From contig NZ_PQMB01000001.1 of assembly GCF_002918555.1 (NCBI RefSeq), positions 186,087-250,086 on the forward strand: a stretch of DNA of 64,000 bases, written 5' to 3'. This stretch comes from Citrobacter amalonaticus. Its GTDB lineage: Bacteria; Pseudomonadota; Gammaproteobacteria; Enterobacterales; Enterobacteriaceae. A program made the translations under genes and the position numbers. The notes under the pieces are model-generated. The model was not told the DNA's origin and made no database searches. It saw only the letters and a program-made list of their open reading frames with translations. This document shows, in pieces, positions 43,321 through 54,168 of the stretch. Each line of letters begins with the position of its first letter. Positions within the stretch are counted from its first letter, which is position 1.

Positions 43321-44461
43321 CAGTATTCTTCTCGTTCATAAAATCCAGTGCGTCAGGCACAGGAAGATTTGCAGGTTGCGGTGGACGTTGACCGCCGGCG
43401 AGTCGCCAGCGTTTAAGTTGCCAGACCCAGGCCAGGACTTCCGCCACGGCGGCATACAGTTGCCCAGGAATTTGCTGACCAATCTCAGCGTGTCGATAGA
43501 GCGCCCGCGCCAGCGGGGGCGCTTCCAGCGTGGGGATCCTGTGCTCTGCCCCAATTTCGCGAATACGCAGCGCCACCAGCCCCGCGCCCTTGGCCACCAC
43601 TTTTGGCGCACTCATTTTGTTTTCGTCATATTGCAACGCCACCGAATAGTGGGTCGGGTTGGTGACAATCACGTCGGCTTTGGGGACATCGCCCATCATG
43701 CGCCGCCGCGCCGCCGCCCGCTGCATCTGTCGGATGCGCCCCTTAACGTGTGGATCGCCCTCGCTCTGCTTAAACTCATCGCGAATATCCTGACGTGACA
43801 TACGCAGCTTTTTCAGATGGCTGAAGATCTGGAAGAAGACGTCAAATCCCACCATTGGAAGAACGCCCAGCACCACCAGCAGTGCGCATAATCCGACCAG
43901 ATCCAGCGCATTTCCCATCGCCGCTCTGGGTGATTCCGCCATCAGTCGCATCATCTCCGGCCAGTTATGCCAGAGATAAAAACCGGTCACGCTGCCGACC
44001 AGCGTCGATTTCAGCACCGCTTTGAGCAGCTCGGCGCCGGTCTGCGCCGAGAATAAACGTTTGATACCCGGTAGCGGATTCAGTTTTGAAAATTTCGGCT
44101 GCAGCGACTTACCGCTGAAAATGAGCCCGCCAAGCAGCACCGGAGAGATCAGTGCCACCAGCACCACGCCGGTGATAAGCGGCAGGAGCGCCAGCATCGC
44201 CTCTTCAATCAGCAAAATAATCTGCCCGAGGATCAGATTCGGGTCGTTGACCAGGCTGTGATCAAACCGTAACCCCGCAGAGAGCATGGCGGATAACCTG
44301 CGCGCCAGCGACTCACCGCCAATCCAGATAATGCAGACCCCCACCAGCAGTATCAGCATTGAGGTAAGCTCTCTGGATCGGGGGACCTGCCCTTCTTCCC
44401 TGGCTTTCTCAAGTCGATGGGGGGTGGGGGCTTCGGTTTTGTCGTCGTTCTCTTCAGACAC
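43313..44461 (-). CDS. flhB: Flagellar export switch protein FlhB
   Basis: FlhB switches export from rod/hook to filament substrates. The 382-residue protein has four helices and a cytoplasmic domain with the self-cleaving NPTH motif in VIVTNPTHYSVAL (near residues 269-272). It heads flhBAE. The 146-bp gap to cheZ would hold its class 2 promoter. Confidence 0.98.
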   Translation of the reverse strand: MSEENDDKTEAPTPHRLEKAREEGQVPRSRELTSMLILLVGVCIIWIGGESLARRLSAMLSAGLRFDHSLVNDPNLILGQIILLIEEAMLALLPLITGVVLVALISPVLLGGLIFSGKSLQPKFSKLNPLPGIKRLFSAQTGAELLKAVLKSTLVGSVTGFYLWHNWPEMMRLMAESPRAAMGNALDLVGLCALLVVLGVLPMVGFDVFFQIFSHLKKLRMSRQDIRDEFKQSEGDPHVKGRIRQMQRAAARRRMMGDVPKADVIVTNPTHYSVALQYDENKMSAPKVVAKGAGLVALRIREIGAEHRIPTLEAPPLARALYRHAEIGQQIPGQLYAAVAEVLAWVWQLKRWRLAGGQRPPQPANLPVPDALDFMNEKNTDG

Positions 44462-44570
44462 GCATCAGTTCCTGAGCAGGCACATAAGCAGGAATGATGC
44501 CAGAACCGCAATGGGTCAATGGGCAGAGTAAACGGTAAAAAAGGCGGGGTTTATGGCTTTAAGGCAGACA

Positions 44571-44597
44571 GCCGGAGGGCGGCGCGCGCCCTCCGGC
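44571..44597. repeat. REP-like palindrome after cheZ
   Basis: GCCGGAGGGCG and CGCCCTCCGGC form a strong GC stem of REP type, 11 bp beyond the cheZ stop. It may limit read-through from the chemotaxis genes into flhBAE. No T tract is present. Confidence 0.65.
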
Positions 44598-44607
44598 AAA
44601 ATGAACA

Positions 44608-45252
44608 TCAGAACCCCAGGCTGTCCAGCAGATCGTCGACCTGGTCCTGACTGGCTACCACGCCCGCTTTGGAGGTGTCCACCTGCGGGCCGTTGAGCAG
44701 GCTTTCGTGCTCGCGTTTCGGGCGAGCCCCCTGTTCGGGGATATTTTCCAGCAGCACCATCAGGAGCTGACGTTCAATTTCCTGAATAACATCCATCATG
44801 CGTTTGATCACCTGACCCGTGAGGTCCTGAAAATCCTGCGCCATCATGATGTCCAGCAACTGCGCATTGGTGAAGCTGGTATGCCCCGGCACGTCGCCAA
44901 GATATTTGCGCGTATCGGTGACCAGTTCGCGGGCATCGGAAAGCGCAATCGGGTTTTCAAACCACTCATCCCAGCGTTTGGTCAGCGCCTTCGCCCCTTT
45001 TTCCATTTCATCCTGGTGCGGCTGCGAGGCTTCCACGCTGTTGAGCGCACGCTCGGCCGCCTGCGCGGTCATCTGAACCACGTAATCCAGACGGTCCCGG
45101 GCATCGGGAATCGCCTCCGCGGCTTCGGCAATCGCCTGATCCAGCCCCAGTTCACGCAAACTGTCGCGCAGCATTCGGGTCAGACTGCCGATGCGCGCAA
45201 TGATGTCTCCTGCTGAACGCTCATCAACAGGCTTTATTTGTGGTTGCATCAT
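44608..45252 (-). CDS. cheZ: CheY-P phosphatase CheZ
   Basis: CheZ removes phosphate from CheY-P to end tumble signals. The 214-residue, mostly helical protein carries the catalytic Gln in [20 protein letters not shown] and the C-terminal CheY-binding peptide ([15 protein letters not shown]). Three ATG codons stand in a row at the start; the second gives the E. coli length. A longer open frame to the right overlaps cheY and is ignored. Confidence 0.97.
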   Translation of the reverse strand: MMQPQIKPVDERSAGDIIARIGSLTRMLRDSLRELGLDQAIAEAAEAIPDARDRLDYVVQMTAQAAERALNSVEASQPHQDEMEKGAKALTKRWDEWFENPIALSDARELVTDTRKYLGDVPGHTSFTNAQLLDIMMAQDFQDLTGQVIKRMMDVIQEIERQLLMVLLENIPEQGARPKREHESLLNGPQVDTSKAGVVASQDQVDDLLDSLGF

Positions 45253-45262
45253 CATAAGCCCC

Positions 45263-45652
<390 letters not shown>

Positions 45653-45669
45653 CTAAAATTACTCCCGAT

Positions 45670-46719
45670 TCAAATACGTATTGCCTGTCCGGCACTGATT
45701 TTCGCCAGCATCTGCTGGCTTACCTGGCTAAGATCGACCACTTCGCTCACACCACCCATATTGATGGCCTCGCGCGGCATGCCGAACACTACACAACTTG
45801 CTTCATTTTGCGCGATGGTCCAGGCTCCGGCCTGATACATCGCTAACATACCGGCCGCGCCATCGTTGCCCATCCCCGTCAGGATCACCCCAACGGCGTT
45901 GCGCCCCGCATGTTTCGCTACCGAATGAAACAGCACATCAACCGATGGCCGGTGCCGGTTAACCGGCGGACCATCGTGAATTTTGATTTGATAGTTCGCC
46001 CCGCTGCGCGCCAGCTCCATATGCTTATCGCCCGGTGCAATGTAGGCGTGACCGGGGAGGACACGCTCACCGTCTTCTGCCTCTTTTACGCTAATCTGAC
46101 ACAGTTTGTTCAGCCGCTCGGCAAAAGAGCGGGTGAATCCCGGCGGCATATGCTGGGTGATGATCACCGCCGGACTGGAGAGCGGTAGCGGTTGCAGCAC
46201 GTGTCGAATCGCCTCGGTGCCACCGGTGGAAGCGCCAATCGCGATCAGCTTTTCTGAACTGAGCAGCGGCCCGGCCTTTAACGTCACGGGAGCCGCCACA
46301 GGCTTATGCGCCGTCAGACGCGCCCGTGACGCCGTGCGAACTTTCTCGGCGATCGTCTCGCTGTAGGCCAGCATCCCTTCACGGATCCCCAGCTGCGGTT
46401 TGGTGACAAAATCGATGGCGCCCAGCTCCAGTGCCCGCAGCGTCACTTCGGACCCCTTCCCGGTCAGTGAGGAAACCATCACCACCGGCATGGGGCGCAG
46501 ACGCATTAATTTTTCAAGAAAATCAAGGCCATCCATCCGTGGCATCTCAACATCGAGCGTCAGCACGTCTGGATTGTATTTTTTGATTAAGTCACGGGCC
46601 ACCAGCGGATCGGGCGCGGTGGCGACCATCTCCATATCGCTATGGCTGTTAATAATTTCCGTCATGATCTGGCGCATCAACGCAGAATCATCGACCGACA
46701 ACACCCTGATTTTACTCAT
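45670..46719 (-). CDS. cheB: Chemoreceptor methylesterase CheB
   Basis: CheB removes methyl groups from chemoreceptors and deamidates them during adaptation. The 349 residues have an N-terminal receiver (Asp56 in [13 protein letters not shown]) and a C-terminal esterase with Ser in [12 protein letters not shown], His in [10 protein letters not shown] and Asp in [12 protein letters not shown]. The start overlaps cheR by four bases. Confidence 0.98.
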   Translation of the reverse strand: MSKIRVLSVDDSALMRQIMTEIINSHSDMEMVATAPDPLVARDLIKKYNPDVLTLDVEMPRMDGLDFLEKLMRLRPMPVVMVSSLTGKGSEVTLRALELGAIDFVTKPQLGIREGMLAYSETIAEKVRTASRARLTAHKPVAAPVTLKAGPLLSSEKLIAIGASTGGTEAIRHVLQPLPLSSPAVIITQHMPPGFTRSFAERLNKLCQISVKEAEDGERVLPGHAYIAPGDKHMELARSGANYQIKIHDGPPVNRHRPSVDVLFHSVAKHAGRNAVGVILTGMGNDGAAGMLAMYQAGAWTIAQNEASCVVFGMPREAINMGGVSEVVDLSQVSQQMLAKISAGQAIRI

Positions 46720-47582
46720 GCTTTATCCTTACTTAGCGCATACACCGTCTGTCCGCGCAGGCTAAAGTCGCGCACGAGGTTGCTAAAGTTCTCTGAGTGA
46801 CCGGCAAACAGCAGTCCATCAGGCTTAAGGAGAGGAACAAAACGATGCAGAATGTCCTGCTGCGTCGTTTTATCGAAATAGATCATTACGTTACGACAAA
46901 ATATTGCGTCAAATGGCCCCGGTACGTTGTACTGCTTGTCGAGCAGGTTGACGCCAGAGAATTCAACGTGGCTGGTCAACTCCTGACGCACGCGCACCAG
47001 CCCTTCATGCGGCCCGGTCCCGCGCATGAAATAGCGCTGTAGCTGCTGTGGCGACAGCGTTTTCAGCTCGCTAAGGCGATAAATTCCGCTGCGCGCTTTC
47101 TCCAGCACTTCGGTGTCGATGTCGCTGGCAAACACTTTCCAGCGTCCCGCCCCCGTCCCGAGCGTGTCAGCCAGGGTAATGGCAATGCTGTAAGGTTCCT
47201 CTCCGGTTGACGCCGCCGCGCTCCAGACGCGGTACTCCCCTTTGCAACGACGCGCATGTTCGGCCAGCACCGGAAAGTGATGGCCTTCGCGAAAAAAAGC
47301 AGTCAGGTTCGTGGTCAGCGAGTTAATAAAAGCCTGCCACTCCGCACTGCTCTGGTTAGCTTCCAGGATGCTGAGATAGCGGCCAAAGTCATCCAACCCC
47401 AGCGTTCGCAATCGACGCACCAGGCGGTTGTAGACCATATCCCGCTTGTGGTCCGCCAGCACGATCCCCGCCCGCTGGTAGATTAACTGACATATCCGAC
47501 GAAAGTGCGCGTCGGACAGCGCAAGGCGCTGGGTCATCTGTAACAATAATGACGTTTGCCCTGTAGGCAGAGATGAAGTCAT
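46716..47582 (-). CDS. cheR: Chemoreceptor methyltransferase CheR
   Basis: CheR methylates glutamates of chemoreceptors with SAM. I start at [16 protein letters not shown] (288 residues; E. coli 286). The beta-subdomain, SAM motif ([19 protein letters not shown]) and [16 protein letters not shown] are present. It docks on the C-terminal xWETF of Tar, which the neighbouring receptor carries. In E. coli the tap gene lies between tar and cheR; here there is only a 192-bp gap. Confidence 0.97.
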   Translation of the reverse strand: MTSSLPTGQTSLLLQMTQRLALSDAHFRRICQLIYQRAGIVLADHKRDMVYNRLVRRLRTLGLDDFGRYLSILEANQSSAEWQAFINSLTTNLTAFFREGHHFPVLAEHARRCKGEYRVWSAAASTGEEPYSIAITLADTLGTGAGRWKVFASDIDTEVLEKARSGIYRLSELKTLSPQQLQRYFMRGTGPHEGLVRVRQELTSHVEFSGVNLLDKQYNVPGPFDAIFCRNVMIYFDKTTQQDILHRFVPLLKPDGLLFAGHSENFSNLVRDFSLRGQTVYALSKDKA

Positions 47583-47774
47583 GGCGCCTTCTTTATCACT
47601 TTCATTGTACAACTGACGCGGCCTGCGGCTGCGTCGATTCTGGTTGTGTTACGGCCTGTTCTTCAGGCTTAAATATCGTCTCTGTTTCGCACCCGGCGCG
47701 GTGGCGGCTTGCCGGGCCACCGTCATCCACGTTTGACGATCATCAGGCGGCGAAGGCCGCGCGAACGATGACGG

Positions 47775-49436
47775 TCAGAATGTTTCCCAATGGGTATCGT
47801 GCGGCGTGTTTACCGATGGATTCGGTAAGGGGCGCGGCGCATCCGCGACGGGACTGACTCCCCGTGGTTTTATTGCCAAAGGACGTGCGGCAAGGCGAAA
47901 CGCAGACACGGCCTGGGTTAAACGGCTGGCCTGTTCTTCCAGCGCGGCGGCGGCAGTGGCAGACTCCTGAACCAGCGAGGCGTTCTGTTGTGTCACGCGA
48001 TCCATTTCTGAAACCGCCAGCGCCACCTGATCGATACCCCGGCTTTGCTCATCAGACGCAGAGGCGATTTCGCCCATGATGTCGGTTACGCGGGTCACGG
48101 CATTCACGATGTCGTTCATGGTTTCACCGGCGCTTTCCACCAGCACCGAACCGGTATCGACGCGGGAAACGGAATCTTCAATTAATGCTTTAATCTCTTT
48201 TGCCGCCTGGGCGCTACGGCTGGCGAGATTACGCACCTCCCCTGCAACCACGGCGAATCCACGCCCCTGCTCACCGGCTCGCGCCGCTTCAACCGCCGCG
48301 TTCAGCGCCAGGATATTGGTCTGAAAGGCAATCCCGTCAATGACGCTGATAATGTCGGCAATTTTCTTTGAACTGTCGGCAATCTCGTGCATCGTTTTCA
48401 CCACGCCGTCTACGACTTTGCCGCCATGCTGGGCGGTATCCGACGCGCTGCGGGCCAGTTGCGACGCCTGACGGGCGTTATCCGCATTCTGTTTCACGGT
48501 TGCGGTGAGCTGTTCCATGCTGGCGGCGGTCTCTTCCAGCGCCGAAGCCTGCTGCTCGGTACGGGATGAGAGATCGGTATTTCCTGCCGCTATCTCGCTG
48601 GTGCCGGCGTAAATCGCGTCGGATCCCTCCCGTACCTGCGTCACGGTATCAATCAGCGAACGCTGCATATGATCAACGCTGCCTGCCAGTTCACCGATCT
48701 CATTACGTCCGGCAACGGTCAGCTTGTTGGTCAGGTTGCCGCCGGCGATTTCACGGATATGCGCAATAACCCGGGCCAGTGGATTGAGCAACATCTGGCG
48801 AATGCCGTACCACACCACCACCAGTATCGCGACCAGCACCACGGCCAGAATAGCCAGCTGCCACTGGGCGAAGCGATAATCCCGCGCGCTTTGATCGAAT
48901 GCTTTGCTGTAGAGTTTTTCGCTCACGCTGGCATATTGCCCTAACGCTTCCCTCATCGCGTTCTGCATCCCCTGGGTTGGCTGTGCAAAGTACGCATCCA
49001 TGTTGCCGTTTTCCAGAAACTGAATCAGTTCGGTCAACGCGGCAAAGTACTGCTGATATTTCTCATCCACCGTGGCGCTGGCCTGCGCCATTTCCGCCAA
49101 TGGCTCTATCGCTTTAAAGTTTTTGTAATGCCCGGCGGCCTGCGCCAGCGTGCTTTTCGCATTTTTCAGCAGCTCATTTTTGGCGCTACTCTGCTGGTTA
49201 GAGGCATCCATGATCATGCGCACCGAAGAGCGGCTCAGGTTGATGCGCGTCTGCAACATGAGGTCCCATGTTGAGGTCAGTTCACTCTGCTGCTGGCGTA
49301 AATCGTTTGAAATAACAAAACTTTGTTGGTTCTGCTGTAATGACGAAAATAACAGACCACCGGAAACAAGCTGTAGCAGTGCGAAAACCCCCAGCACCAT
49401 CATCAGCATTGTGACAACGCGGATACGGTTAAACAT
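47775..49436 (-). CDS. tar: Aspartate chemoreceptor Tar
   Basis: The 553-residue methyl-accepting protein has two membrane helices (about 7-30 and 190-212), a periplasmic four-helix domain with the aspartate-binding region ([20 protein letters not shown]), a HAMP segment, methylation helices ([20 protein letters not shown]) and the signalling hairpin ([20 protein letters not shown]-type). It ends HWETF, the CheR tether. It is most like Salmonella Tar. A sigma-28 promoter stands 31 bp upstream, so tar-cheRBYZ can be read independently of cheAW. Confidence 0.95.
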   Translation of the reverse strand: MFNRIRVVTMLMMVLGVFALLQLVSGGLLFSSLQQNQQSFVISNDLRQQQSELTSTWDLMLQTRINLSRSSVRMIMDASNQQSSAKNELLKNAKSTLAQAAGHYKNFKAIEPLAEMAQASATVDEKYQQYFAALTELIQFLENGNMDAYFAQPTQGMQNAMREALGQYASVSEKLYSKAFDQSARDYRFAQWQLAILAVVLVAILVVVWYGIRQMLLNPLARVIAHIREIAGGNLTNKLTVAGRNEIGELAGSVDHMQRSLIDTVTQVREGSDAIYAGTSEIAAGNTDLSSRTEQQASALEETAASMEQLTATVKQNADNARQASQLARSASDTAQHGGKVVDGVVKTMHEIADSSKKIADIISVIDGIAFQTNILALNAAVEAARAGEQGRGFAVVAGEVRNLASRSAQAAKEIKALIEDSVSRVDTGSVLVESAGETMNDIVNAVTRVTDIMGEIASASDEQSRGIDQVALAVSEMDRVTQQNASLVQESATAAAALEEQASRLTQAVSAFRLAARPLAIKPRGVSPVADAPRPLPNPSVNTPHDTHWETF

Positions 49437-49467
49437 AAGGCACCTTCCTGAAAACGAGTTATCAACG

Positions 49468-49494
49468 TTATCGGCACCCTGGATGAGAACTTTA
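49468..49494 (-). promoter_or_regulatory. Sigma-28 (FliA) promoter of tar-cheRBYZ
   Basis: On the minus strand TAAAGTT, a 12-base spacer and GCCGATAA match the FliA consensus (TAAAGTTT-N11-GCCGATAA). It lies just upstream of tar and only 24 bp from the end of the inserted pilus operon. Confidence 0.92.
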
Positions 49495-49517
49495 CATTTG
49501 CGAAAGGGAAAAAAGAT

Positions 49518-50483
49518 TCAGAAGGCGATATCCACTACCACGGTATCGGTATAGGTTCCGGCGGGGGGCGTTGCCTGAGTTTGCAGGATCCGGGCGGTGT
49601 AGTTGTAGGTCCGCATCAGGCCATCGGAGCTGACTGATGATGCGCCACTGCTGGCCCAGCGCTCGCTGCCAATGCTGCCCCAGCGGCTGGTGGTGCTGGC
49701 TTTATAGATTTCATAACTTAATCGATTACTGCCGCTGGCCATATTTCTGACATTGCCGCTGGCGTAACTACCGTTGTTAATCCCGATGGTATAGTTGCTG
49801 CCTTTGGTGCAGGTCACTGAAACCATCTGCGAGATGGACGGAAAATTTTTCACTAACGGCGCGCTGCCGAAGTTCACGTCCGGTGCCGTGATGGTAATGC
49901 AATCGTTGGTTACCGTGAGATTGAGTGGCAACGTTGCCGGCAGCGTACCGGTTTGCGGCGTAATGCAGGCCCCCAATAACCCAACCTGACAAATATTGTA
50001 AGCGACGCTGAAATTGAGTGTGACCTGATACGGCCCGGCACTGACGTTTTGTCCGGTGACGGTGCGAAAATAGAGCGGTAGCGTGTAGCGTGATGAGCCG
50101 AGCAGCGCCAGCAACGTGCTGCCGCTCCAGGTATAGCTGCCGTTAATCGCAATTTCACTATTGCTGGCGCAGCCTGACTGCGAACACATCCTGACCGGGA
50201 TGGTGTCCGGTACGCTGGTATCGTCGGTCCGCTTCAGCGTGGCCCGGCTGCTGGCCTGCACCGTAGCGCCGGTGTAAGTCAACGTCACGGTGTCGTTGTT
50301 CAGTAGCCCCAGTACAACGTCACACTGCACCACCAGGGTGGCGCTCGTCGCCTGCTCCGTGCTGTTTACCGTAAAAGAAGAGACGCTGCCAAACGCGCCG
50401 CTGGTGGTACTGACGGAACACGCCGCCCACCCTTTTGCGGACAATATGAGTAAAATCAACAGGTACAATACTCGCCGCATCAT
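49518..50483 (-). CDS. Spore coat protein U family pilus tip adhesin (CsuE-like)
   Basis: The 321-residue product has a signal peptide (RVLYLLILLILSAKGWAACS) and two tandem SCPU-type beta domains: the first about 22-160 (CSVSTTSGAFGSVSSFTVNS), the second about 165-321 (CITITAPDVNFGSAPLV...), each opening with a cysteine pair and a G-x-V/L-x-F-G-S-type strand. In the archaic chaperone-usher system of Acinetobacter (Csu) the last gene encodes such a two-domain tip adhesin. The ATG overlaps the usher stop by four bases. Confidence 0.85.
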   Translation of the reverse strand: MMRRVLYLLILLILSAKGWAACSVSTTSGAFGSVSSFTVNSTEQATSATLVVQCDVVLGLLNNDTVTLTYTGATVQASSRATLKRTDDTSVPDTIPVRMCSQSGCASNSEIAINGSYTWSGSTLLALLGSSRYTLPLYFRTVTGQNVSAGPYQVTLNFSVAYNICQVGLLGACITPQTGTLPATLPLNLTVTNDCITITAPDVNFGSAPLVKNFPSISQMVSVTCTKGSNYTIGINNGSYASGNVRNMASGSNRLSYEIYKASTTSRWGSIGSERWASSGASSVSSDGLMRTYNYTARILQTQATPPAGTYTDTVVVDIAF

Positions 50484-52870
50484 ACGCCATCCTCGCGGCA
50501 GACCAGCGGCCCGTACGTTTTCAGCTTATGAGCCGGATTGGGCGTCAGGGTTAACGTGACCCGACAGCGTTTTCCCTCCGGTGTGACGACCTGCAGCGGA
50601 TTGACAGCATCAAGATTTTCCAGCCAGACAATCCCGTCATACCCCACCACGGCGGTTCCTCTCTCCCCGCGCATCACCTGGCTGGCGACGGGTAATACCC
50701 GTCCCTGTTCATCATGCAGAATGAGACTGGCCACCTGCTCCTGCTCCATGGGGAAATCAACGAGATAGCCGCTCAGACGTCGCAGTGCGACCTTGCGTTC
50801 GGTCTCTTTCAGACGGGTGTCGGCAGGCAGGTTAAGCGTATTGATACTGTAGCGGGCAGGATAATAGGCAGAGACTCCGCTAATTAACAAATACCCGTGT
50901 TCGTTGGTTTTCCCCACCGGCTGATTTTCATAATTGACCGGGACATTGGCCTGCCCATCGGTACTGACCACAACAAACGCATCGTTAATCTTATTGGCGG
51001 CAAACAGCTGGTTATCCATCAGCACCAGCGAGCCCATCGCCTCCCCCCACCAGGTCATCTGGTCGCTTTCACCGTAAGTCCCCCCCTGAAGTTCAATACT
51101 GTTATTGCGCCAGCCCAGCGTCGCCTGTTGATAGTTACTGTCCTGTGACTGTCGCGCCCAGGCCAGATTCCAGCTCAACCCACCGTCTGTCGGCATGGAG
51201 TGGTTGTAGTTGATGCGCTGAGTCTGTCCCGCGTCCGGCGTTTTTTCCATGCTGAAGGCGGCACTGTCCCGCTCGCCCAGCGGAATTTGCACCGACATCG
51301 CCAGCGTCCAGTCGCCCTGCTGCTGGTCACGGCTGGCCGCCAGATAGAGGCTGCTGCTTCCCCACAGGTTGCGGCTCCAGGAGAGGTTCAACAGCTCTGT
51401 TTTTTGCGCATCAAAACTGCGGATGCCAATCCAGGCCGCGCCAATATTGCCGAACGTCCCCATATTCACGGTCAGCGAATACTGATCGCTTCGCTGGCTG
51501 AGCGACGCCAGAGGCTGATTATCGTCATCCGTCATCGCCGACCGATCGTACAGCGCCAGATTGCCAAAACCGCGCTCACGCCGGGTGTGCTGCGTCGCCA
51601 CGCTGAATGCCGCCGTGTTGTACTGATATCCCCAGTTGATCTGGTTGCCGCGGTTACCGCGCATCCGGCTTTCACTCCATGCGCCGTTCACCACGCCAAA
51701 TTGCCCCAGTTTAACCAGCGCCCCGCCCCCGCCCAGCGCCAGGGCTTCGGCACCTTCGCCGTGTCCTTCGAGCGTCAAAAAATCCGTCGCGCCATAGCGA
51801 TACGTTGCACTTCCCACCGCCGGGCCGTAATCAAAATTCTCAATGCCATAGTTGCGTCGCAGGCTGCCAACCGTCAGCGCGCCATCGCTGATGCCGGACC
51901 TGAGCAGATTGCTGGCGACATAGAATGGCAACGTGGTGCTCACCTGCCTGCCCAGTGCATCACGGGTAACCAGCACGGCATCACCCGCACCGTTAATATA
52001 GGGCAGATTGGTCAGTGTAAAAGGGCCGGGCTGTAAGTTGGTTGACCCCGCACGATAACCGTTGATAAACAGATCGGCTGCCGTCGGTACTGCCGCCTCA
52101 CCGGAGAATTCCGGCAGCGGCCAGGTCACCAGGTCGGGACGGAGTGTGAAATCCCGCCCCCAGGAAAGACCGCCGACGCGCACGCTATTGCTCCAGCTCA
52201 GCGCGTCGCTTATCACATCACCTGCCCGCCACTGGGTGGCATTTTCTTCTTCTGTCACGGTAAAAACCGTGTCATAGCGGACATACCCCTCCTGCTGAGT
52301 GTCGCTCCCCGCCAGATTCTGGCGCACATATCCTGTCGAGGAGAGCGAACCGGCATCATTGAAAACGCGCAGCTCATGCCAGAGTGAAGCCTGCCCCTCT
52401 CCCTGCTGCGTATGGCTGGTATAGAAGTCATAGTTGAACAGCGCGCCGCTACCGTTTTGCGCGACGCTTTCCGCGGCTTCGCCGCCAAAGGGGGTAATGC
52501 GCGCCGGGAGCCAGTCACGCGGGACGGTCAGCAACAGTCGCTGACCGCTGCTGTCATACTCAGCCTTAACCTGCGCCATCCGCGAGAGGTTTATCTCTCC
52601 GGGCGGCAGCTTATCCGCGGGCAATCCGGCCTGCTTAAGATCGGCGCTGGCAACAATATAATCGCCGTCTCTGTGGATAACCGATATCACCTGCTGCGTA
52701 TCGTAATGGTTAACGATTAGCCCCAGATGAAAGACCGCTTGTTCATTGATGCTGCGGGCATCAGGCGGCGGGGGTAACGCATCATCCCCCGGTTCTGCAC
52801 GGCAAAGCGTGGTGCTGGTTAATAGCGCTGTCATCACCACGCCGCTCAATTGGCGGGACCAGACTGCCAT
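50480..52870 (-). CDS. Outer-membrane usher of archaic pilus (CsuD-like)
   Basis: The 796-residue usher has a signal peptide (ending near TLCRAEP), an N-terminal chaperone-binding domain (DYIVASADLKQAGLPADKLP), a long beta-barrel with FINGYRAGSTNLQPGPFTLTNLP (usher family signature), and C-terminal domains ending PNPAHKLKTYGPLVCREDGV. It exports and assembles the pilins. The start overlaps the chaperone gene by 25 bases. Confidence 0.92.
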   Translation of the reverse strand: MAVWSRQLSGVVMTALLTSTTLCRAEPGDDALPPPPDARSINEQAVFHLGLIVNHYDTQQVISVIHRDGDYIVASADLKQAGLPADKLPPGEINLSRMAQVKAEYDSSGQRLLLTVPRDWLPARITPFGGEAAESVAQNGSGALFNYDFYTSHTQQGEGQASLWHELRVFNDAGSLSSTGYVRQNLAGSDTQQEGYVRYDTVFTVTEEENATQWRAGDVISDALSWSNSVRVGGLSWGRDFTLRPDLVTWPLPEFSGEAAVPTAADLFINGYRAGSTNLQPGPFTLTNLPYINGAGDAVLVTRDALGRQVSTTLPFYVASNLLRSGISDGALTVGSLRRNYGIENFDYGPAVGSATYRYGATDFLTLEGHGEGAEALALGGGGALVKLGQFGVVNGAWSESRMRGNRGNQINWGYQYNTAAFSVATQHTRRERGFGNLALYDRSAMTDDDNQPLASLSQRSDQYSLTVNMGTFGNIGAAWIGIRSFDAQKTELLNLSWSRNLWGSSSLYLAASRDQQQGDWTLAMSVQIPLGERDSAAFSMEKTPDAGQTQRINYNHSMPTDGGLSWNLAWARQSQDSNYQQATLGWRNNSIELQGGTYGESDQMTWWGEAMGSLVLMDNQLFAANKINDAFVVVSTDGQANVPVNYENQPVGKTNEHGYLLISGVSAYYPARYSINTLNLPADTRLKETERKVALRRLSGYLVDFPMEQEQVASLILHDEQGRVLPVASQVMRGERGTAVVGYDGIVWLENLDAVNPLQVVTPEGKRCRVTLTLTPNPAHKLKTYGPLVCREDGV

Positions 52871-53601
52871 TTGCCATCCTGAGAGTTAATGGCAGCGGTT
52901 AGCCCATCGGGACGGGTCGCGCCGGTCGGCAGCGGCCAGCGCCGGAAACTGCCCGGCAGAACATAGCCCAGCAGCCCATCTGCCATGGTATGCCGGGAAC
53001 CGCCCTGGCGCAGCGAGACTTCGCTCAGCCGGACATGAACATCGCTCTGATTACTGACCTCCAGCTGCGGTTTGCCATTCTCCTGCACCACGCGCCAGTG
53101 CAGCTGAGAGGCGTTGACTCTGGCGTGATGTTCACCTTCCTGCCATGTCGCAATCCCCTGACCGTAAACAAACAGCGGCAGCGAATAGCGCATCTGTACC
53201 TTCAATCCCATCTGCGCCTTATCGGGACTGCCCGTCTGCGGAATTTCATCCACAATAATCCGGTAAGCCTGTTCAATGCCGGTCGGCACGGCAGACTGTT
53301 TAATCAGCCGGATCAGTTGCTTACTGCCCTTATCAATGCGGACAATGGGCGGGCTGGCAACCACATCCTGTTGGTTTTGATAGCGTTCAAAACCGTCATT
53401 TTGTTGCCAGCGGACGATTCTCACCTGCATCGTTGCAGGCTCAGTGCCTTCATTCTGGATCCACAGCTCCGTGGCGTGACTGTCGGCCGCAAGCCACGGA
53501 TCGATAGGCCAGAGTAATACCGTGGCGGCCCCCTGCGCTCCCGTGGAAAAGAGCGTCCCGGCAAGCGTGAGCAGCGCAAATGATGACATCATTTTTTTCA
53601 T
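52846..53601 (-). CDS. Periplasmic pilus chaperone (CsuC-like)
   Basis: A 251-residue chaperone of the PapD fold: signal peptide (SFALLTLAGTLFSTGAQGAA), then a first Ig domain with VLLWPIDPWLAADSHATELW and PPIVRIDKGSKQLIRLIKQS, the beta-strand G1 region that donates to pilins, and a second domain with QLHWRVVQENGKPQLEVSNQ. It belongs to the archaic (FGL-like long) group by these segments. It stands between pilin and usher genes in the usual order. Confidence 0.9.
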   Translation of the reverse strand: MKKMMSSFALLTLAGTLFSTGAQGAATVLLWPIDPWLAADSHATELWIQNEGTEPATMQVRIVRWQQNDGFERYQNQQDVVASPPIVRIDKGSKQLIRLIKQSAVPTGIEQAYRIIVDEIPQTGSPDKAQMGLKVQMRYSLPLFVYGQGIATWQEGEHHARVNASQLHWRVVQENGKPQLEVSNQSDVHVRLSEVSLRQGGSRHTMADGLLGYVLPGSFRRWPLPTGATRPDGLTAAINSQDGKWQSGPAN

Positions 53602-53616
53602 CGCAATTCTCCCTGA

Positions 53617-54159
53617 CTACCATGACAACGTCACGGTAAGCTGATCTGAATAACTCCCTGCCGGGCTGAACCCGGTCAGAAACGCGGCGCCAAACAGCGG
53701 TATTGCGATATTGTTGCTGTCGCTATAGAGCACCGAAATTGTCTGGTTAACGCCTATCTCACTGTTCGCCGCCAGTGAGGCGGTGCGATACAAACGGTAT
53801 GCCACCCGTTCCGTTCCGCCAGCACGAACCATATTGCGCACCGTGGTGTAGTTGCGTCCGCCGTCAATGCTCATACTGAGCGCCACGCCCGGAGTACAGG
53901 CCAGGGACAGCGCCGCGTTCGGCACGAAACTGGTATTAACCTGCTGCGTCACCACCCCGCTGTAGCTGCCGAAGTTAAGGGTTCCCAGCGCGCCGCCGCT
54001 GCCGGTGGTTACCGAACATCCCGGCGTAATCGTGGCGCTAAGCTGGAAAGATTGGGTGGTCACCGCCTGTAGCGGAAATACCGCGCAAGCCATGACCGCG
54101 AAAAAAAGACGTAGCCGTCCCCCGCTCCCGCTCAGGAAGCCCGCTGGCTGGTTGCTCAT
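53617..54159 (-). CDS. Spore coat protein U family pilin, second subunit
   Basis: The 180-residue protein has a signal-like hydrophobic stretch (FFAVMACAVFPLQAVTTQSF) and one SCPU domain: SATITPGCSVTTGSGGALGTLNFGSYSG, ending SPAGSYSDQLTVTLSW. The first Met gives an unusually long N-terminus of about 15 basic/polar residues before the hydrophobic core; a start at MACAVFP would be too short. It starts nine bases after the first pilin. Confidence 0.85.
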   Translation of the reverse strand: MSNQPAGFLSGSGGRLRLFFAVMACAVFPLQAVTTQSFQLSATITPGCSVTTGSGGALGTLNFGSYSGVVTQQVNTSFVPNAALSLACTPGVALSMSIDGGRNYTTVRNMVRAGGTERVAYRLYRTASLAANSEIGVNQTISVLYSDSNNIAIPLFGAAFLTGFSPAGSYSDQLTVTLSW

Positions 54160-54168
54160 CGGTTGTTG

